Assembly: GCF_001422665.1 (NCBI RefSeq)
Contig: NZ_LMLU01000001.1
Location: 416,797 to 480,796, forward strand
Reading direction: 5' to 3'
Origin: Arthrobacter sp. Leaf234
Lineage (GTDB): Bacteria; Actinomycetota; Actinomycetes; Actinomycetales; Micrococcaceae
Length of the DNA: 64,000 nucleotides
The stretch's first letter is position 1. Each line of letters starts with the position of its first letter. A model generated the notes under the pieces. That model made no database searches and had not been told where the DNA came from. It saw only the letters and a program-made list of their open reading frames with translations. Made by a program: the position numbers and the translations under genes. Below, piece by piece: positions 45,601-59,722 of this stretch.

Positions 45601-45717
45601 CTACATCACATCGTCCGTCGCGTTGCTCCAGACACTCTTGCTCTTCTCCGAATCCTGCCAGCGCTTGTACACGAGAAGACCGGCTGCAGCTGCTGCTGCG
45701 ATCAGCACCTTCTTCAC
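45601..45717 (-). CDS. DLW-39-like microprotein
   Basis: A 38-residue protein, MKKVLIAAAAAAGLLVYKR then WQDSEKSKSVWSNATDDVM. The hydrophobic N-terminus, single helix and final W.-.AT-D pattern match the small actinobacterial DLW-39 family, although the DLW triplet itself reads SVW here. GTG start at 45717 with AAGGAGA ideally placed. It lies between tRNA-Ile and tRNA-Ala on the same strand, a conserved position near gyrA. Function unknown; probably a single-span membrane peptide. Confidence 0.83.
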   Translation of the reverse strand: MKKVLIAAAAAAGLLVYKRWQDSEKSKSVWSNATDDVM

Positions 45718-45755
45718 GACAATCTCCTTGCAGTTCCCTGCGAGTGGTGGATCCG

Positions 45756-45829
45756 TGGGCGTACCAGGACTTGAACCTGGGACCTCTTCGTTATCAGCGA
45801 AGCGCTCTAACCGCCTGAGCTATACGCCC
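45756..45829 (-). tRNA. tRNA-Ile (anticodon GAT)
   Basis: A 74-base cloverleaf: acceptor GGGCGTA/TACGCCC, anticodon stem TTCGC/GCGAA with loop TGATAAC region presenting GAT, T arm CCAGG-TTCAAGT-CCTGG, discriminator A, no encoded CCA. Confidence 0.96.
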
Positions 45830-45916
45830 CGATACCTCTTCGGGCCGAGATACGACTTTACAGTAGTGTCTCGGCATTCTTCAAATCGCACCCGGGGGTC
45901 CGAAGAGGCCGGTACT

Positions 45917-46449
45917 TCAGTCGTCGGTCAGGGTCACACCGATGCCACCGACCAGCGTCGAGGAGATGTTGTAGAGCACGGCCGAGAGCATGGCGAGTGC
46001 CGTCAGGAGCACCACGTTCACCACCGCGATGATGGTCGCGAAGGACAGCACCTGGGGTAGCGAAGCGAACTGCCGCAGATCGAACCCACCGCTCTCCGAG
46101 CCGGCGATCTCACGCAGCAACTCGTTCACGCCGTCGAAGATCCCGGTCAGGTCGAGGACGGTCCAGATCACGAAGGACGCCACGACGGTGACGATACCGA
46201 GCGCGACCGAGAGCAGGAAGGACATCTTGAGGACGGACCAGGGATCCACCTTGCTGACGAGGAGCCGAGCCTTGCGGGCCTTGGCCTTCGGGGCCGGCCT
46301 GACCAACCCGGGACGCTGCGGCGGCCTGCTCTGCTGGCTGCCTGCGGAGGCTGGACGCTGTGTCGGACGCGCCGGGGCGTTCACCCGTGGCGGCGCCCCG
46401 GACGTGCGGACTTGTCCGCTCGACGAGCGCGGGTTGGTGTTGGCCGAGC

Positions 46450-46453
<4 letters not shown>
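45917..46453 (-). CDS. DUF3566 membrane protein downstream of gyrA
   Basis: A 178-residue protein with a long disordered Pro/Arg/Gln-rich N-terminus (1 to about 62) and a DUF3566 domain with two membrane helices (about 77-102, [26 protein letters not shown], and about 138-165, [26 protein letters not shown]), ending [10 protein letters not shown], the family's typical terminus. GTG start at 46453 overlaps the gyrA stop (GTGA). The same neighbour occurs in mycobacteria (Rv0007). Function is not established, although the coupling to gyrase is striking. Confidence 0.9.
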
Positions 46454-49119
<2,666 letters not shown>

Positions 49120-49224
49120 GAATCAGTTCCGTTCGTCATGTTTTACCCGCAGTACTGGCGAATCCGAGCGAGGGTGGCCCGGCGTTCCGTGGAGGCGCTG
49201 TGATCTTCGCGAGGAACGAGCGAA

Positions 49225-49256
49225 GGTCGTTGCGCCGGCAGAACGCCGGTGCGACC
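49225..49256 (-). terminator. gyrB-gyrA intercistronic hairpin
   Basis: Imperfect stem GCGCCGGC / GCCGGTGC with a further GGTCG/CGACC extension across a two-base bulge, directly after the gyrB stop. No T tract; may attenuate or process the gyrB-gyrA transcript. Confidence 0.4.
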
Positions 49257-49258
49257 CG

Positions 49259-51526
<2,268 letters not shown>

Positions 51527-52141
51527 TCATCCGTAGGTGTCGCGCGGGCCGCGGCCCTTCACGGTCCGCCCGCCCTTGCGCCAGCTGGGCGCTGCCGGCC
51601 CGACGACGGAGAGGCGCGTGACGACCCCGGGCCCCAGCTCCGCCTCGAACCGCTGCAGGACCTGCGGCGTGATGAGGCGCAACTGTGTGGCCCAGGCCGT
51701 CGAATCGCATCTCACGAGGACCGTGTCCGCGTCGAAACTCTCCGGCACGCAGTGGGCCGCGATGTCCGCACCGACGATCTCGTCCCAGCGTGAGAGGACC
51801 GATCCGACGGCGACCGGAGACCTCCACCCCCGCTCGGCGAGCATGCGGGAGAAGACGTTCCCCAGTCCCTCCGGATCACGCCCTCCGTAGACCGGGTCCG
51901 GGGACCAGCGCCTCCGGGCCGTCTTCGCCGGTTTCCGTGTGGAGGCCTCGCGAGGAGTACCACGCGAAGCGGAGGCGTTCCGCAGGCGATTGAGCAGTGC
52001 CTGGGGGGCATCCTGTTCAGGGAATCCAACGCCCGGACCGACATCGGCCGAAGCGCCGCGATCACCGAGAGACATACCTGTATCGGAATATGCCGACGGC
52101 AATATGTTCTCGGGATCGTCAGCGGGCTCCGGGTCACGCAC
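51527..52141 (-). CDS. dciA: DciA-like DUF721 protein
   Basis: A 204-residue protein with a disordered N-terminal half and a C-terminal DUF721 domain (about 100-195: LGNVFSRMLAERGWRSPVAVGSVLSRWDEIVGADIAAHC, then a beta strand-rich part). DUF721/DciA proteins load or assist the replicative helicase where DnaC/DnaI are absent. The start is uncertain: GTG 52141 overlaps the recF stop, while ATGs at 52159 and 52075 are possible. The recF-dciA-gyrB order is conserved around actinobacterial origins. Confidence 0.85.
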   Translation of the reverse strand: MRDPEPADDPENILPSAYSDTGMSLGDRGASADVGPGVGFPEQDAPQALLNRLRNASASRGTPREASTRKPAKTARRRWSPDPVYGGRDPEGLGNVFSRMLAERGWRSPVAVGSVLSRWDEIVGADIAAHCVPESFDADTVLVRCDSTAWATQLRLITPQVLQRFEAELGPGVVTRLSVVGPAAPSWRKGGRTVKGRGPRDTYG

Positions 52142-53351
52142 GGCGGGCGTCCCCTGCATCGATCCCGCCGGACACGACGCGGATCTGTCGACCGACCAGT
52201 GCATCGGGGATGTCGTCGCCCACGGCGGCGGTCACCAGCACCTGTTCGGCGGGCGCCACGATCGATGCGAGCCTGTGGCGCCGCTCGGCGTCCAGCTCCG
52301 CGAAGACGTCGTCGAGGATCAGGACGGGACCACCCCCGGGTGTCCGGTCCTCCTGCAACAACAGGTAGTAGGAGGCAAGCCTCAGGGCGAGTGCCATGGA
52401 CCAGGTCTCGCCATGGGAGGCGTATCCCTTCGCGGGCACGGCTCCGAGCACCAAACCGAGATCATCGCGATGCGGTCCCACGAGGGAGAGTCCGCGCTCC
52501 AGTTCCTTCTTCCGGTGCCGCAGCAGGGTATCCACGAACAGCTGGGTCAGTGCGGGGGCGTCCAGCCCCCGCAGGGTGTTCTCCGTCCCGTCACCGGGTA
52601 CGGCGATCGGGACGTCGTCGTCGGCGCCGGAGTCGCCCATCGGCGAGACGGAGACGCTCGAGGCATAGGCGAGCTCCGCGGTCTTCGATCCGTCCGTCAA
52701 CTCCGCATAGGCCCGCTGGACGAGCGGTCGGAGTTGCCCGACGAGCACCAGCCGAGCGGACAGCAGGCGTGCCCCCGCCTCGGCGAGGTGCTGGTCCCAG
52801 ACGTCGAGGGTCGACTCGTGGGCGGCCGAGAACCGCCCGGCGGTCCGGCCCGATTTCAGGAGGGCGTTCCGCTGTTTCAGGACACGCTCGTAATCGGCGC
52901 GGAGGGCCGACTGATGGGGAAGCAGGGAGACCATGACGTCGTCGAGATACCGTCGTCGGCCGGAAGGGTCTCCCTTCACCAGTGCGAGGTCCTCCGGTGC
53001 GAAGAGCACGGTCTTCAGGATCCCGGCGGCATCACGTGCCCTTACCGGGTTGGAACGGTTGATCCGGGCACGGTTCGCGGTCTCGGCATTGATCTCCACC
53101 TCGACGGTGGTCCGCTGGTCCCCACGGACCAGCCGTCCGCGGATGATCGCCCTGTCCTCGCCGAAGGAGATCAGGGGCCGGTCGGTACTGACCCGATGGG
53201 AGGAGAGCGAGGCCAGATACCCTACGGCCTCGACGATGTTGGTCTTGCCGACACCGTTCGGTCCCACGAAGACCGTCGTCCCGGGGCCTATCTCCGCGTC
53301 GAGCTGGGGGTAGCTGCGGAACCCGGTGAGCGAGAGGTGCTCAACGTACAC
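52134..53351 (-). CDS. recF: DNA replication and repair protein RecF
   Basis: A 405-residue SMC-like ATPase that helps load RecA at gapped DNA. Walker A is GPNGVGKTN (residues 30-38) right after the first strands, and the C-terminal signature/Walker B region is VLILDDVFAELD. GTG start at 53351 (MYVEHLSLTGFRSY), the conserved N-terminus. It lies 10 bases downstream of gnd and overlaps dciA by about eight bases, forming part of a leftward dnaN-gnd-recF-dciA-gyrB series. Confidence 0.97.
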   Translation of the reverse strand: MYVEHLSLTGFRSYPQLDAEIGPGTTVFVGPNGVGKTNIVEAVGYLASLSSHRVSTDRPLISFGEDRAIIRGRLVRGDQRTTVEVEINAETANRARINRSNPVRARDAAGILKTVLFAPEDLALVKGDPSGRRRYLDDVMVSLLPHQSALRADYERVLKQRNALLKSGRTAGRFSAAHESTLDVWDQHLAEAGARLLSARLVLVGQLRPLVQRAYAELTDGSKTAELAYASSVSVSPMGDSGADDDVPIAVPGDGTENTLRGLDAPALTQLFVDTLLRHRKKELERGLSLVGPHRDDLGLVLGAVPAKGYASHGETWSMALALRLASYYLLLQEDRTPGGGPVLILDDVFAELDAERRHRLASIVAPAEQVLVTAAVGDDIPDALVGRQIRVVSGGIDAGDARRA

Positions 53352-53361
53352 CGGGCACCAC

Positions 53362-54258
53362 TCACTCCGCTGTCGGCTGGGCGGGCTTCACGGCGTGGCC
53401 GCCGAACTGGTTGCGGAGTGCTGCGACCATTTTCATGGCCGGTGCATCGTCCTGTCGTGAGGCGAAGCGGGCGAACAGGGCGGCCGTGATGGCGGGTGCG
53501 GGGACGGAGTTGGCGATGGCTTCCTCGACCGTCCAGCGGCCCTCGCCCGAATCCTCGACGTAGCCGGCGATCCTGGACAGTCCCGGGTCCTCCTGCAGCG
53601 CCTTGACGAGGAGGTCCAGGAGCCAGGACCGTACGACGGTCCCTTTCTGCCATGCGGCGAAGGTGCCGTGGACGTCCTTGACGATGTCCTTGGCCTCGAG
53701 CAGCTCGTAGCCCTCGGCGTACGACTGCATGAGTCCGTACTCGATCCCGTTGTGGACCATCTTGGCGTAGTGACCGGCACCGACGTCCCCCACGTGGACG
53801 AAGCTCTCGGAACGCTCACCCTCGGGACGCAGCGCATCAAAGATCGGCATGGCGAGCTCGATGTCCTCCTGGGTGCCGCCGGCCATGAGTCCGTAGCCGT
53901 TCTCCAGGCCCCACACCCCGCCGGATACGCCGCAGTCCAGGAACCTGACGCCTTTCTGCGCGAGCAGGGTCGCGTGGATCTGATCGTCCGTGAATTTCGA
54001 GTTGCCGCCGTCGATCACCAGGTCGCCCGGGCTCAGGAGTTCGGAGAGGTCCTTCACCACCGCGTCGGTGATCTGCCCCGCGGGAACCATCACCCAGATG
54101 ATCCGCGGGATGGGGAGCGCCGCGACGAGCTCTTCGAGGCTCGGCACGTCGGTGCGGTCCGGACTCCGGTCGAATCCGGTGACCTCGATGCCTTTCTCCC
54201 GCAACCGACCTCTCATGTTGAAACCCATTTTTCCGAGTCCGATGAGGCCGATATGCAT
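53362..54258 (-). CDS. gnd: 6-phosphogluconate dehydrogenase, decarboxylating (short type)
   Basis: A 298-residue oxidoreductase converting 6-phosphogluconate to ribulose 5-phosphate and CO2. It begins with the nucleotide fold MHIGLIGLGKMGFNM (GxGxxG), then DGGNSKFTDDQ and the catalytic GVSGGVWGLENGY and KMVHNGIEYGLMQ. The length of about 300 residues marks the short (often NAD-preferring) class rather than the 470-residue NADP enzyme. It is inserted between dnaN and recF, an arrangement characteristic of several actinobacteria, and could use the product of the gluconokinase found at 17.5 kb. Confidence 0.94.
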   Translation of the reverse strand: MHIGLIGLGKMGFNMRGRLREKGIEVTGFDRSPDRTDVPSLEELVAALPIPRIIWVMVPAGQITDAVVKDLSELLSPGDLVIDGGNSKFTDDQIHATLLAQKGVRFLDCGVSGGVWGLENGYGLMAGGTQEDIELAMPIFDALRPEGERSESFVHVGDVGAGHYAKMVHNGIEYGLMQSYAEGYELLEAKDIVKDVHGTFAAWQKGTVVRSWLLDLLVKALQEDPGLSRIAGYVEDSGEGRWTVEEAIANSVPAPAITAALFARFASRQDDAPAMKMVAALRNQFGGHAVKPAQPTAE

Positions 54259-54322
54259 GAGATTCTCCTTCTGACGGTGAGTTCGGCCGAGGGTGGGGCC
54301 GATCGCTGTGCCTGGGGGCGGC

Positions 54323-55447
54323 CTACTGGTTGGGAAGCCGCACGGGCATCAGCAGGTACCTGTAGTCTTCCCTGTCCTCACCCGTGACGTCATCCTGGGC
54401 GGACATGACCGCAGGCTTCGGAGGTGAGGTAAAGGAGAAACGCACATACGGGCTGCTGAAGGCACCCAGACCCTCACTCAGGTAATGCGGGTTGAAGGCG
54501 ACGGTGATGTCATCGCCGTCCAACGTCGCTTCGATGGCCTCGGATGCCTGTGCGTCCTCGCCGGTGCCGGCGTCGAGCGTGACCTGACCATCGGTGAACG
54601 CGAGACGGACCGGGGTGTTCCGCTCGGCGACGAGGGAGACACGACGTACAGCCTCGACCAGCGTGCTGGTCTGGACCGTCGCGTGGATCGGGGTCTTCTC
54701 CGGGAAGAGCGAACGGATCTTCGGGTAGTCGCCATCCACGAGCAGCGAGGTGGTCCGTCGACCGCCTGATTCGAAGCCGATCAGTTCCGAGTCCGCAGAG
54801 AAGGCGATGTTGAGGTCTCCGGCCCCACCGAGTGTCTTCGCTACTTCGTTGAGTGTCTTCGCCTTGACGAGCGCGCTGGTCGAGATTCCGGGAGTGGTCG
54901 GTCTCCAGGACACTTCACGGAGCGCCAGGCGGTATCTGTCCGTTGCGAGCAGGGTGATGAGATCGTCCTCGATCTCCATGCGGACGCCGGTCAGGATGGG
55001 CAGGGTGTCATCACGGCTGGCGGCGATGATCACCTGGGAGACGGCCTGGGCGAACGCGTCGCCGTCGACGACACCACTGACGTCGGGGAGTTTCGGTAGC
55101 TCCGGGTACTCACCCTCCGGCATGGTGGCGAGGTTGAAGCGGCTGTTCCTACAGGTGAGGGTGACTTTGGAGCCGTCGGTGGCGACCTCCACGGGAGCGG
55201 ACGGAAGGCTACGGCAGATGTCGGCGAGGAGTCGGCCTGAGACGAGGATCGTGCCTTCTTCCATGACATCGGCCGCGATCTCGAGACGCGCGGAGATCTC
55301 GTAGTCGAAGCTCGCAAGACTGAGTGTTCCTGCCTCGGCCTTGATCAGCAGTCCTGCGAGAACGGGCACCGGCGGCCGTGGAGACAGCGAGCGTGCGGTC
55401 CAGGAGACAGCCTCTGCCAGTACATCCCGCTCAACTCTGAATTTCAC
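54323..55447 (-). CDS. dnaN: DNA polymerase III beta subunit (sliding clamp)
   Basis: A 374-residue clamp protein made of three similar domains; it dimerises around DNA and tethers polymerases, including ImuB/DnaE2. It begins KFRVERDVLAEAVSWTARSL and ends DYRYLLMPVRLPNQ, the hallmark C-terminus. GTG start at 55447 chosen because this N-terminus is the conserved one. A hairpin with a T7 tract lies directly upstream, between the oriC and the start codon, so expression may be attenuated. Confidence 0.97.
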   Translation of the reverse strand: MKFRVERDVLAEAVSWTARSLSPRPPVPVLAGLLIKAEAGTLSLASFDYEISARLEIAADVMEEGTILVSGRLLADICRSLPSAPVEVATDGSKVTLTCRNSRFNLATMPEGEYPELPKLPDVSGVVDGDAFAQAVSQVIIAASRDDTLPILTGVRMEIEDDLITLLATDRYRLALREVSWRPTTPGISTSALVKAKTLNEVAKTLGGAGDLNIAFSADSELIGFESGGRRTTSLLVDGDYPKIRSLFPEKTPIHATVQTSTLVEAVRRVSLVAERNTPVRLAFTDGQVTLDAGTGEDAQASEAIEATLDGDDITVAFNPHYLSEGLGAFSSPYVRFSFTSPPKPAVMSAQDDVTGEDREDYRYLLMPVRLPNQ

Positions 55448-55465
55448 GGAGCAGTGCCGCCTTTC

Positions 55466-55496
55466 AAAAAAACAGCCACCGGCGGAGCCGGCGGGT
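55466..55496 (-). terminator. Terminator-like hairpin in the dnaN leader
   Basis: On the minus strand an eight-base-pair stem CCGCCGGC-TCC-GCCGGTGG (one G.U pair, plus two more pairs beyond a mismatch) is followed after CTG by seven T (complement of A at 55466-55472). The T tract ends only 18 bases before the dnaN start codon, so any transcript from upstream must pass it. Confidence 0.8.
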
Positions 55497-55599
55497 GATG
55501 GGTCCAACGTCGTCCACGGAGGTGCCCGGGCACGGGGAACTACAACCCTACTGGGTGAAAGCTTAGCCGGACATCGGGTCCGCGAAGCGGGGTGGAGGT

Positions 55600-55922
55600 C
55601 CAGGGGATCGGTGCGGAGCGGGACGTGGAATGTTATCTGAAGAACTTTTGAAGTTTAAGGTTCGTAGTGTTAATAACTGCTGTGGATTCTGTGGATAACC
55701 CACTGCGGCCGCGGGGTTGCACCGAAGTGACCTGTGGACAAGGTGTGGGTCGGCGGAACGGCCGGCAGGAGTCCCCTGTGGGCAAGATCCTTGTGATTCC
55801 GGCGATCCACAGGGCGAGGGGGGTTTGTCCTCAGGATGACCGTGCTGAGGGAGGGGTTTATCCACAGCTGTGTCCACACCTGTTAATTACCGACGGGATG
55901 CGGCCGAACTCGTCCGCGGTGC
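55600..55922. other. oriC: Chromosomal replication origin (oriC) between dnaN and dnaA
   Basis: A 475-base non-coding gap (55448-55922) between dnaN and dnaA. DnaA-box nonamers: TGTGGATAA at 55690-55698, TGTGGACAA at 55733-55741, TGTGGGCAA at 55777-55785 (minus-strand boxes), TTATCCACA at 55858-55866 (plus) and near-matches at 55681 and 55870. An AT-rich tract at 55631-55680 is the likely unwinding element. Position and content are those of an actinobacterial oriC. Confidence 0.9.
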
Positions 55923-57335
55923 TCAGGCTTCGCGTTGTTTGTGCTTGATCCGGTTGGTCAGTTCCGTCACCTGATTGAAGATCGCACGGCGTTCGGCCAT
56001 GAGTTCACGGATCTTCCGGTCCGCATGGATGACCGTGGTGTGGTCACGACCGCCGAGTTCGGCACCGATCTTCGGAAGCGACATGTCCGTCAACTCCCGA
56101 CACAGGTACATCGCGATCTGCCGCGCCGTGACGAGGGTGCGCGTCCGCGACTTGCTGCACAGTTCCTCCAGGCTGATCTGGAAGTAATCAGCCGTCTGCG
56201 CCATGATCACCGTCGACGTGATCTCCCGGGCGCCGTCGTCGGAGATGAGGTCCTTGAGGACGATCTCCGCCAGGTTGACGTCGACCTGCTGCCGGTTCAG
56301 GCTGGCGAACGCCGTCACCCGGATCAGGGCCCCCTCGAGTTCCCGGATGTTCGTGGCGATCTTCGAGGCGATGTACTCGAGGACGTCGTCGGGTGCGCTC
56401 AGGCTGTCGCTGATCGCCTTCTTCCGCAGGATCGCGATCCTGGTCTCCAGCTCGGGTGGCTGGATGTCGGTCAGCAGGCCCCATTCGAAGCGGGACCGCA
56501 TGCGCTCCTCGAACCCGATCAGCTGCTTGGGCGGCAGGTCCGACGTGATGACGACCTGCTTGTTGTGGTTGTGCAGCGCGTTGAAGGTGTGGAAGAACTC
56601 CTCCATCGTCCGGTCCTTGCCGGAGAGGAACTGGATGTCGTCGATGAGGAGGATGTCCACGTTGCGATAGGTCTGCTTGAAGCTCGACCCCTCGTCGTCC
56701 CGGATCGAGTTGATGAAGTCGTTGGTGAACTCCTCCGAATTCACGTACCTGACCCTGATCCCCGTGTACAGGTGGCGGGCGTAGTGCCCGATGGCATGCA
56801 GGAGGTGTGTCTTCCCGAGGCCCGAGTCGCCATAGATGAACAGGGGGTTATAGGCCTTTGCCGGTGCTTCGGCGACGGCCACGGCGGCAGCGTGGGCGAA
56901 GCGGTTGGAGGATCCGATGACGAAGGTGTCGAAAATGTATTTCGGGTTCAGCCGGCCGAACTCGTGCGAGTTGCTCGGTGGCGTCGGTGACGGCTTCGTC
57001 TCGCCCTTGGGTTCCGGGGAGGATTCCTCCGGTTCGGGATCCGGTTCCTCCTCCCTGACGGGGGTCAATTCCGGATCGATGACGAAGGCGCACTGGATGT
57101 CCTCACGGAAGACGTCGTGCAGGGCCTCGTCGAGCGCACTCTTCAACTGCGTCTGCAGGACTTCACGGGTGAGTTCGTTCGGAACAGCGATGAGCATGGT
57201 GGTGCCGATGAGCCCCTGGGCCTGGGCGAGCACCATGAAGCCCCGCTGCCGGGGAGTGACACGATCGTCCTGCTCGAGGGTCCGGATGACTTTGCGCCAG
57301 GAACTCCCGACGTCGTTTACCTCATCTGTACCCAC
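55923..57335 (-). CDS. dnaA: Chromosomal replication initiator DnaA
   Basis: A 470-residue AAA+ initiator. The N-terminal domain ([18 protein letters not shown]) is followed by an acidic Pro/Glu linker, the ATPase ([14 protein letters not shown], Walker [12 protein letters not shown], Walker [11 protein letters not shown]) and the C-terminal DNA-binding domain with the signature [18 protein letters not shown] 57335 was chosen because GAGGGG lies six bases upstream and the conserved N-terminus follows; an ATG 22 codons earlier is possible. Divergent from rpmH; DnaA-box-like nonamers upstream suggest autoregulation. Confidence 0.97.
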   Translation of the reverse strand: MGTDEVNDVGSSWRKVIRTLEQDDRVTPRQRGFMVLAQAQGLIGTTMLIAVPNELTREVLQTQLKSALDEALHDVFREDIQCAFVIDPELTPVREEEPDPEPEESSPEPKGETKPSPTPPSNSHEFGRLNPKYIFDTFVIGSSNRFAHAAAVAVAEAPAKAYNPLFIYGDSGLGKTHLLHAIGHYARHLYTGIRVRYVNSEEFTNDFINSIRDDEGSSFKQTYRNVDILLIDDIQFLSGKDRTMEEFFHTFNALHNHNKQVVITSDLPPKQLIGFEERMRSRFEWGLLTDIQPPELETRIAILRKKAISDSLSAPDDVLEYIASKIATNIRELEGALIRVTAFASLNRQQVDVNLAEIVLKDLISDDGAREITSTVIMAQTADYFQISLEELCSKSRTRTLVTARQIAMYLCRELTDMSLPKIGAELGGRDHTTVIHADRKIRELMAERRAIFNQVTELTNRIKHKQREA

Positions 57336-57797
57336 GGAAAACCCCTCTTGGCTCTGCAGTCCACCCTCGAAAAGGTCCGTCATCCACAGACTTGTACACA
57401 AGGCGTGGATAAACGGACCATGGCAAGACTAGAGGATGGAAAGTACAGAAGATAGCGGACCTGCGGGGCCTGGACGGGGGCGCGGAGACCTTCACGGGAG
57501 CCTCGGGAGTGGCCGTGTACTGTTGGTCGGGTACCGGTTGTCCACAGGTTGTAGAGAAGTATGGTCCACAGCCGACCGACCGCGAGTTTGACGCCCCTGA
57601 GCCGCGTCCCCTAACGTGATGTAGTCCAACATGTCTGCATTTCGCATGCCATCACAGATGTTCCCGGGTACGAAGTGGCCTCGGGATGTGACAGCTCTCC
57701 CGCGAATGTCGGATGTACACCTTCATCGCGTCAGTCTGTTCTTCCCCCTTGTTGCAATGGGCCGGACGCATCTCAAGATCGTTCTGGAGTAACTACA
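57336..57797. promoter_or_regulatory. dnaA-rpmH divergent control region with DnaA-box-like nonamers
   Basis: 462 bases without a gene. Nonamers: TTGTCCACA at 57538-57546 (perfect), TCATCCACA at 57380-57388, CGTGGATAA at 57405-57413 and TGGTCCACA at 57562-57570 (each near-match). This fits DnaA autoregulation or an additional origin part. No promoter hexamers could be assigned securely. Confidence 0.7.
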
Positions 57798-57935
57798 GTG
57801 AGCAAGCGGACCTTTCAGCCGAATAACCGCCGTCGTGCCAAGAAGCACGGTTTCCGTCTTCGCATGCGCACCCGCGCAGGCCGCGCCATCCTGTCGGCGC
57901 GCCGCGGCAAGGGCCGTACCGAACTCTCGGCCTAA
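57798..57935 (+). CDS. rpmH: Ribosomal protein bL34
   Basis: A 45-residue, Arg/Lys-rich 50S ribosomal protein, [31 protein letters not shown], ending RTELSA. GTG start at 57798. First gene of the conserved rightward rpmH-rnpA-yidD-yidC-jag-rsmG cluster at the origin, divergent from dnaA. Confidence 0.98.
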   Translation: MSKRTFQPNNRRRAKKHGFRLRMRTRAGRAILSARRGKGRTELSA

Positions 57936-58017
57936 GCGGTTCCCTCCCCGCCATGCAGCCCTCGGGTGATCGCGCCGGCGCAGGCTCTCCTCTCCCCTCC
58001 GTGGATTGGTCCGACCT

Positions 58018-58398
58018 GTGCTCCCGGTGATCCATCGGGTGCGAGCAGCGGCGGATTTCGCACGTACCGTACGTTCCGGTGTCCGTTCAGGGCGCCGGAA
58101 CGTCGTGCTATACGGGGCCATGACGTCGTCGGATGCCCCCTCCCGGGTCGGTTTCATCGTCGGCAAGAACGTGGGGAACGCCGTCGCGCGGAATCTCGTT
58201 AAGCGAAGGCTGCGCCATGTCATGGCGGAGTGGATCCGGACACACCCGCAGGGTTTCGACGTCGTCGTCCGCGCACTTCCCGCATCGGCCGGCGCCGAGT
58301 GGCAGGACGTGCACCGGGACGTGACGGGAGGGCTCGCAGCGGTGGTTCGGAAGCTGGAGCGGTCGCAGGTCCCGGAGAAGGAAGGCAGAGTATCGTGA
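58018..58398 (+). CDS. rnpA: Ribonuclease P protein component
   Basis: A 126-residue basic protein that assists the RNase P RNA in 5' maturation of tRNAs. The N-terminal [16 protein letters not shown] and the RNR motif region [28 protein letters not shown] are diagnostic. GTG 58018 gives the conventional start (VLPVIHRV); a TTG four codons earlier cannot be excluded and no strong ribosome site is visible for either. The end overlaps yidD (GTGA). Confidence 0.95.
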   Translation: MLPVIHRVRAAADFARTVRSGVRSGRRNVVLYGAMTSSDAPSRVGFIVGKNVGNAVARNLVKRRLRHVMAEWIRTHPQGFDVVVRALPASAGAEWQDVHRDVTGGLAAVVRKLERSQVPEKEGRVS

Positions 58399-58757
58399 AG
58401 AAGGTCGCCGTCGCTGTGCTGGCCTTCCTCATCGGTCTGCCGCGTCTCGCTGCGATCTGGCTCCTGATCGCGTACCGGAAGGTCGTCTCTCCGCTGTACG
58501 GCCAGGTGTGCCGTTTCTACCCGAGCTGCTCCGCCTATGCGCTGGAGGCGGTCACGGTCCACGGCTTCCTGAGGGGAACGTGGCTCGCCGCACGGCGGGT
58601 GGTCCGCTGCCACCCATGGAACGACGGCGGCGTGGATCACGTACCCGAGGGTTCCAGGATCTTTCCGGACGGGAAGGTCCCTTCGATTGTTGTGTTGAAC
58701 CACCCGGTCATCCCGGCCGATGACGAAAGCCGCCCGGCGGCTCGAGGAGCAAACTGA
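58395..58757 (+). CDS. yidD: Membrane protein insertion efficiency factor YidD
   Basis: A 120-residue protein of the inner face of the membrane that supports YidC-dependent insertion. The family core is [57 protein letters not shown] with its three cysteines. An N-terminal hydrophobic helix precedes it. GTG at 58395 overlaps the rnpA stop; yidC begins two bases after its own stop. Confidence 0.95.
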   Translation: MKKVAVAVLAFLIGLPRLAAIWLLIAYRKVVSPLYGQVCRFYPSCSAYALEAVTVHGFLRGTWLAARRVVRCHPWNDGGVDHVPEGSRIFPDGKVPSIVVLNHPVIPADDESRPAARGAN

Positions 58758-58759
58758 TT

Positions 58760-59722
58760 ATGGGTTTTTTTGAGACGATCCTGGCGCCGTTCAGGTGGCT
58801 CGTGTCGTGGATCATGTTCATGTTCCACGAGGGCTTCTCGTTCCTCGGGATGGACCCGGCATCCGGGTGGACCTGGGTGCTTTCCATCGTCGGACTCGTC
58901 GTCGTCATCCGTGCCGCCCTGATCCCGGTCTTCGTCAAGCAGATCAAGGCGCAGCGCGGGATGCAGGCCCTGCAGCCGGATCTCCGCAAGCTGCAGCAGA
59001 AGTACAAGGGCAAGACCGACCAGCTCTCGCGCCAGGCCATGACGCAGGAGCAGATGGCGCTCTACAAGAGGCACGGGACGAACCCGTTCGCTGCCTGCCT
59101 GCCGATCCTCATCCAGATGCCGTTCTTCTTCGCGCTCTTCACGGTCCTCAACGGGATCTCCCGCGCGAGCGAGGAGGGCATCGAGATCGGCGCCCTCTCG
59201 CCGGAGTCCGTCCGCCAGTTCGACGATGCCACCATCTTCGGGGCTCCCCTCTCGTCCACCTTCCTCGGCAGCTTCGGAGCCGACGGGAACATCAGCGTGA
59301 TCATCCTCTCCGTCATCATGATCATCGCGATGACGGCCTCGCAGTTCATCACGCAGAAGCAGATCATGGCGAAGAACATGTCCGAGGAGGCCATGCAGAG
59401 CCCCTTCATGCGTCAGCAGAAGATCATGCTCTACATCCTCCCGCTGGTCTTCGGCATCGGCGGGATCAACTTCCCGATCGGTGTCCTCGTGTACTGGACC
59501 ACCACCAACGTGTGGACCATGGCGCAGCAGTTCTACGTGATCCGGAGGATGCCGACGCCGGGATCGCCCGCTGCGAAGGCACTGGCCGATCGCCGCGCCA
59601 AGAAGGGTCTGCCCATGGTCCCGCTCCTCGGCGAGCGGAAGGCCGAGCCTGCCATCGAGGCGGTTCCCGAGGCCCGGGTGCAGCGCGTCCAGCCCCAGCG
59701 CAAGAAGAGGAAGAAGCGATGA
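58760..59722 (+). CDS. yidC: Membrane protein insertase YidC/Oxa1
   Basis: A 320-residue insertase with five expected membrane segments, first at about 37-60. The conserved PFRWLVSWIM N-terminus, the substrate-groove arginine in VVIRAALIPVFVKQ, the cytoplasmic hairpin QRGMQALQPDLRKLQQKYKG and NPFAACLPILIQMPFFFALF are present. The C-terminal tail is basic (QPQRKKRKKR), as in forms that contact the ribosome. Its stop overlaps the jag start (ATGA). Confidence 0.96.
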   Translation: MGFFETILAPFRWLVSWIMFMFHEGFSFLGMDPASGWTWVLSIVGLVVVIRAALIPVFVKQIKAQRGMQALQPDLRKLQQKYKGKTDQLSRQAMTQEQMALYKRHGTNPFAACLPILIQMPFFFALFTVLNGISRASEEGIEIGALSPESVRQFDDATIFGAPLSSTFLGSFGADGNISVIILSVIMIIAMTASQFITQKQIMAKNMSEEAMQSPFMRQQKIMLYILPLVFGIGGINFPIGVLVYWTTTNVWTMAQQFYVIRRMPTPGSPAAKALADRRAKKGLPMVPLLGERKAEPAIEAVPEARVQRVQPQRKKRKKR

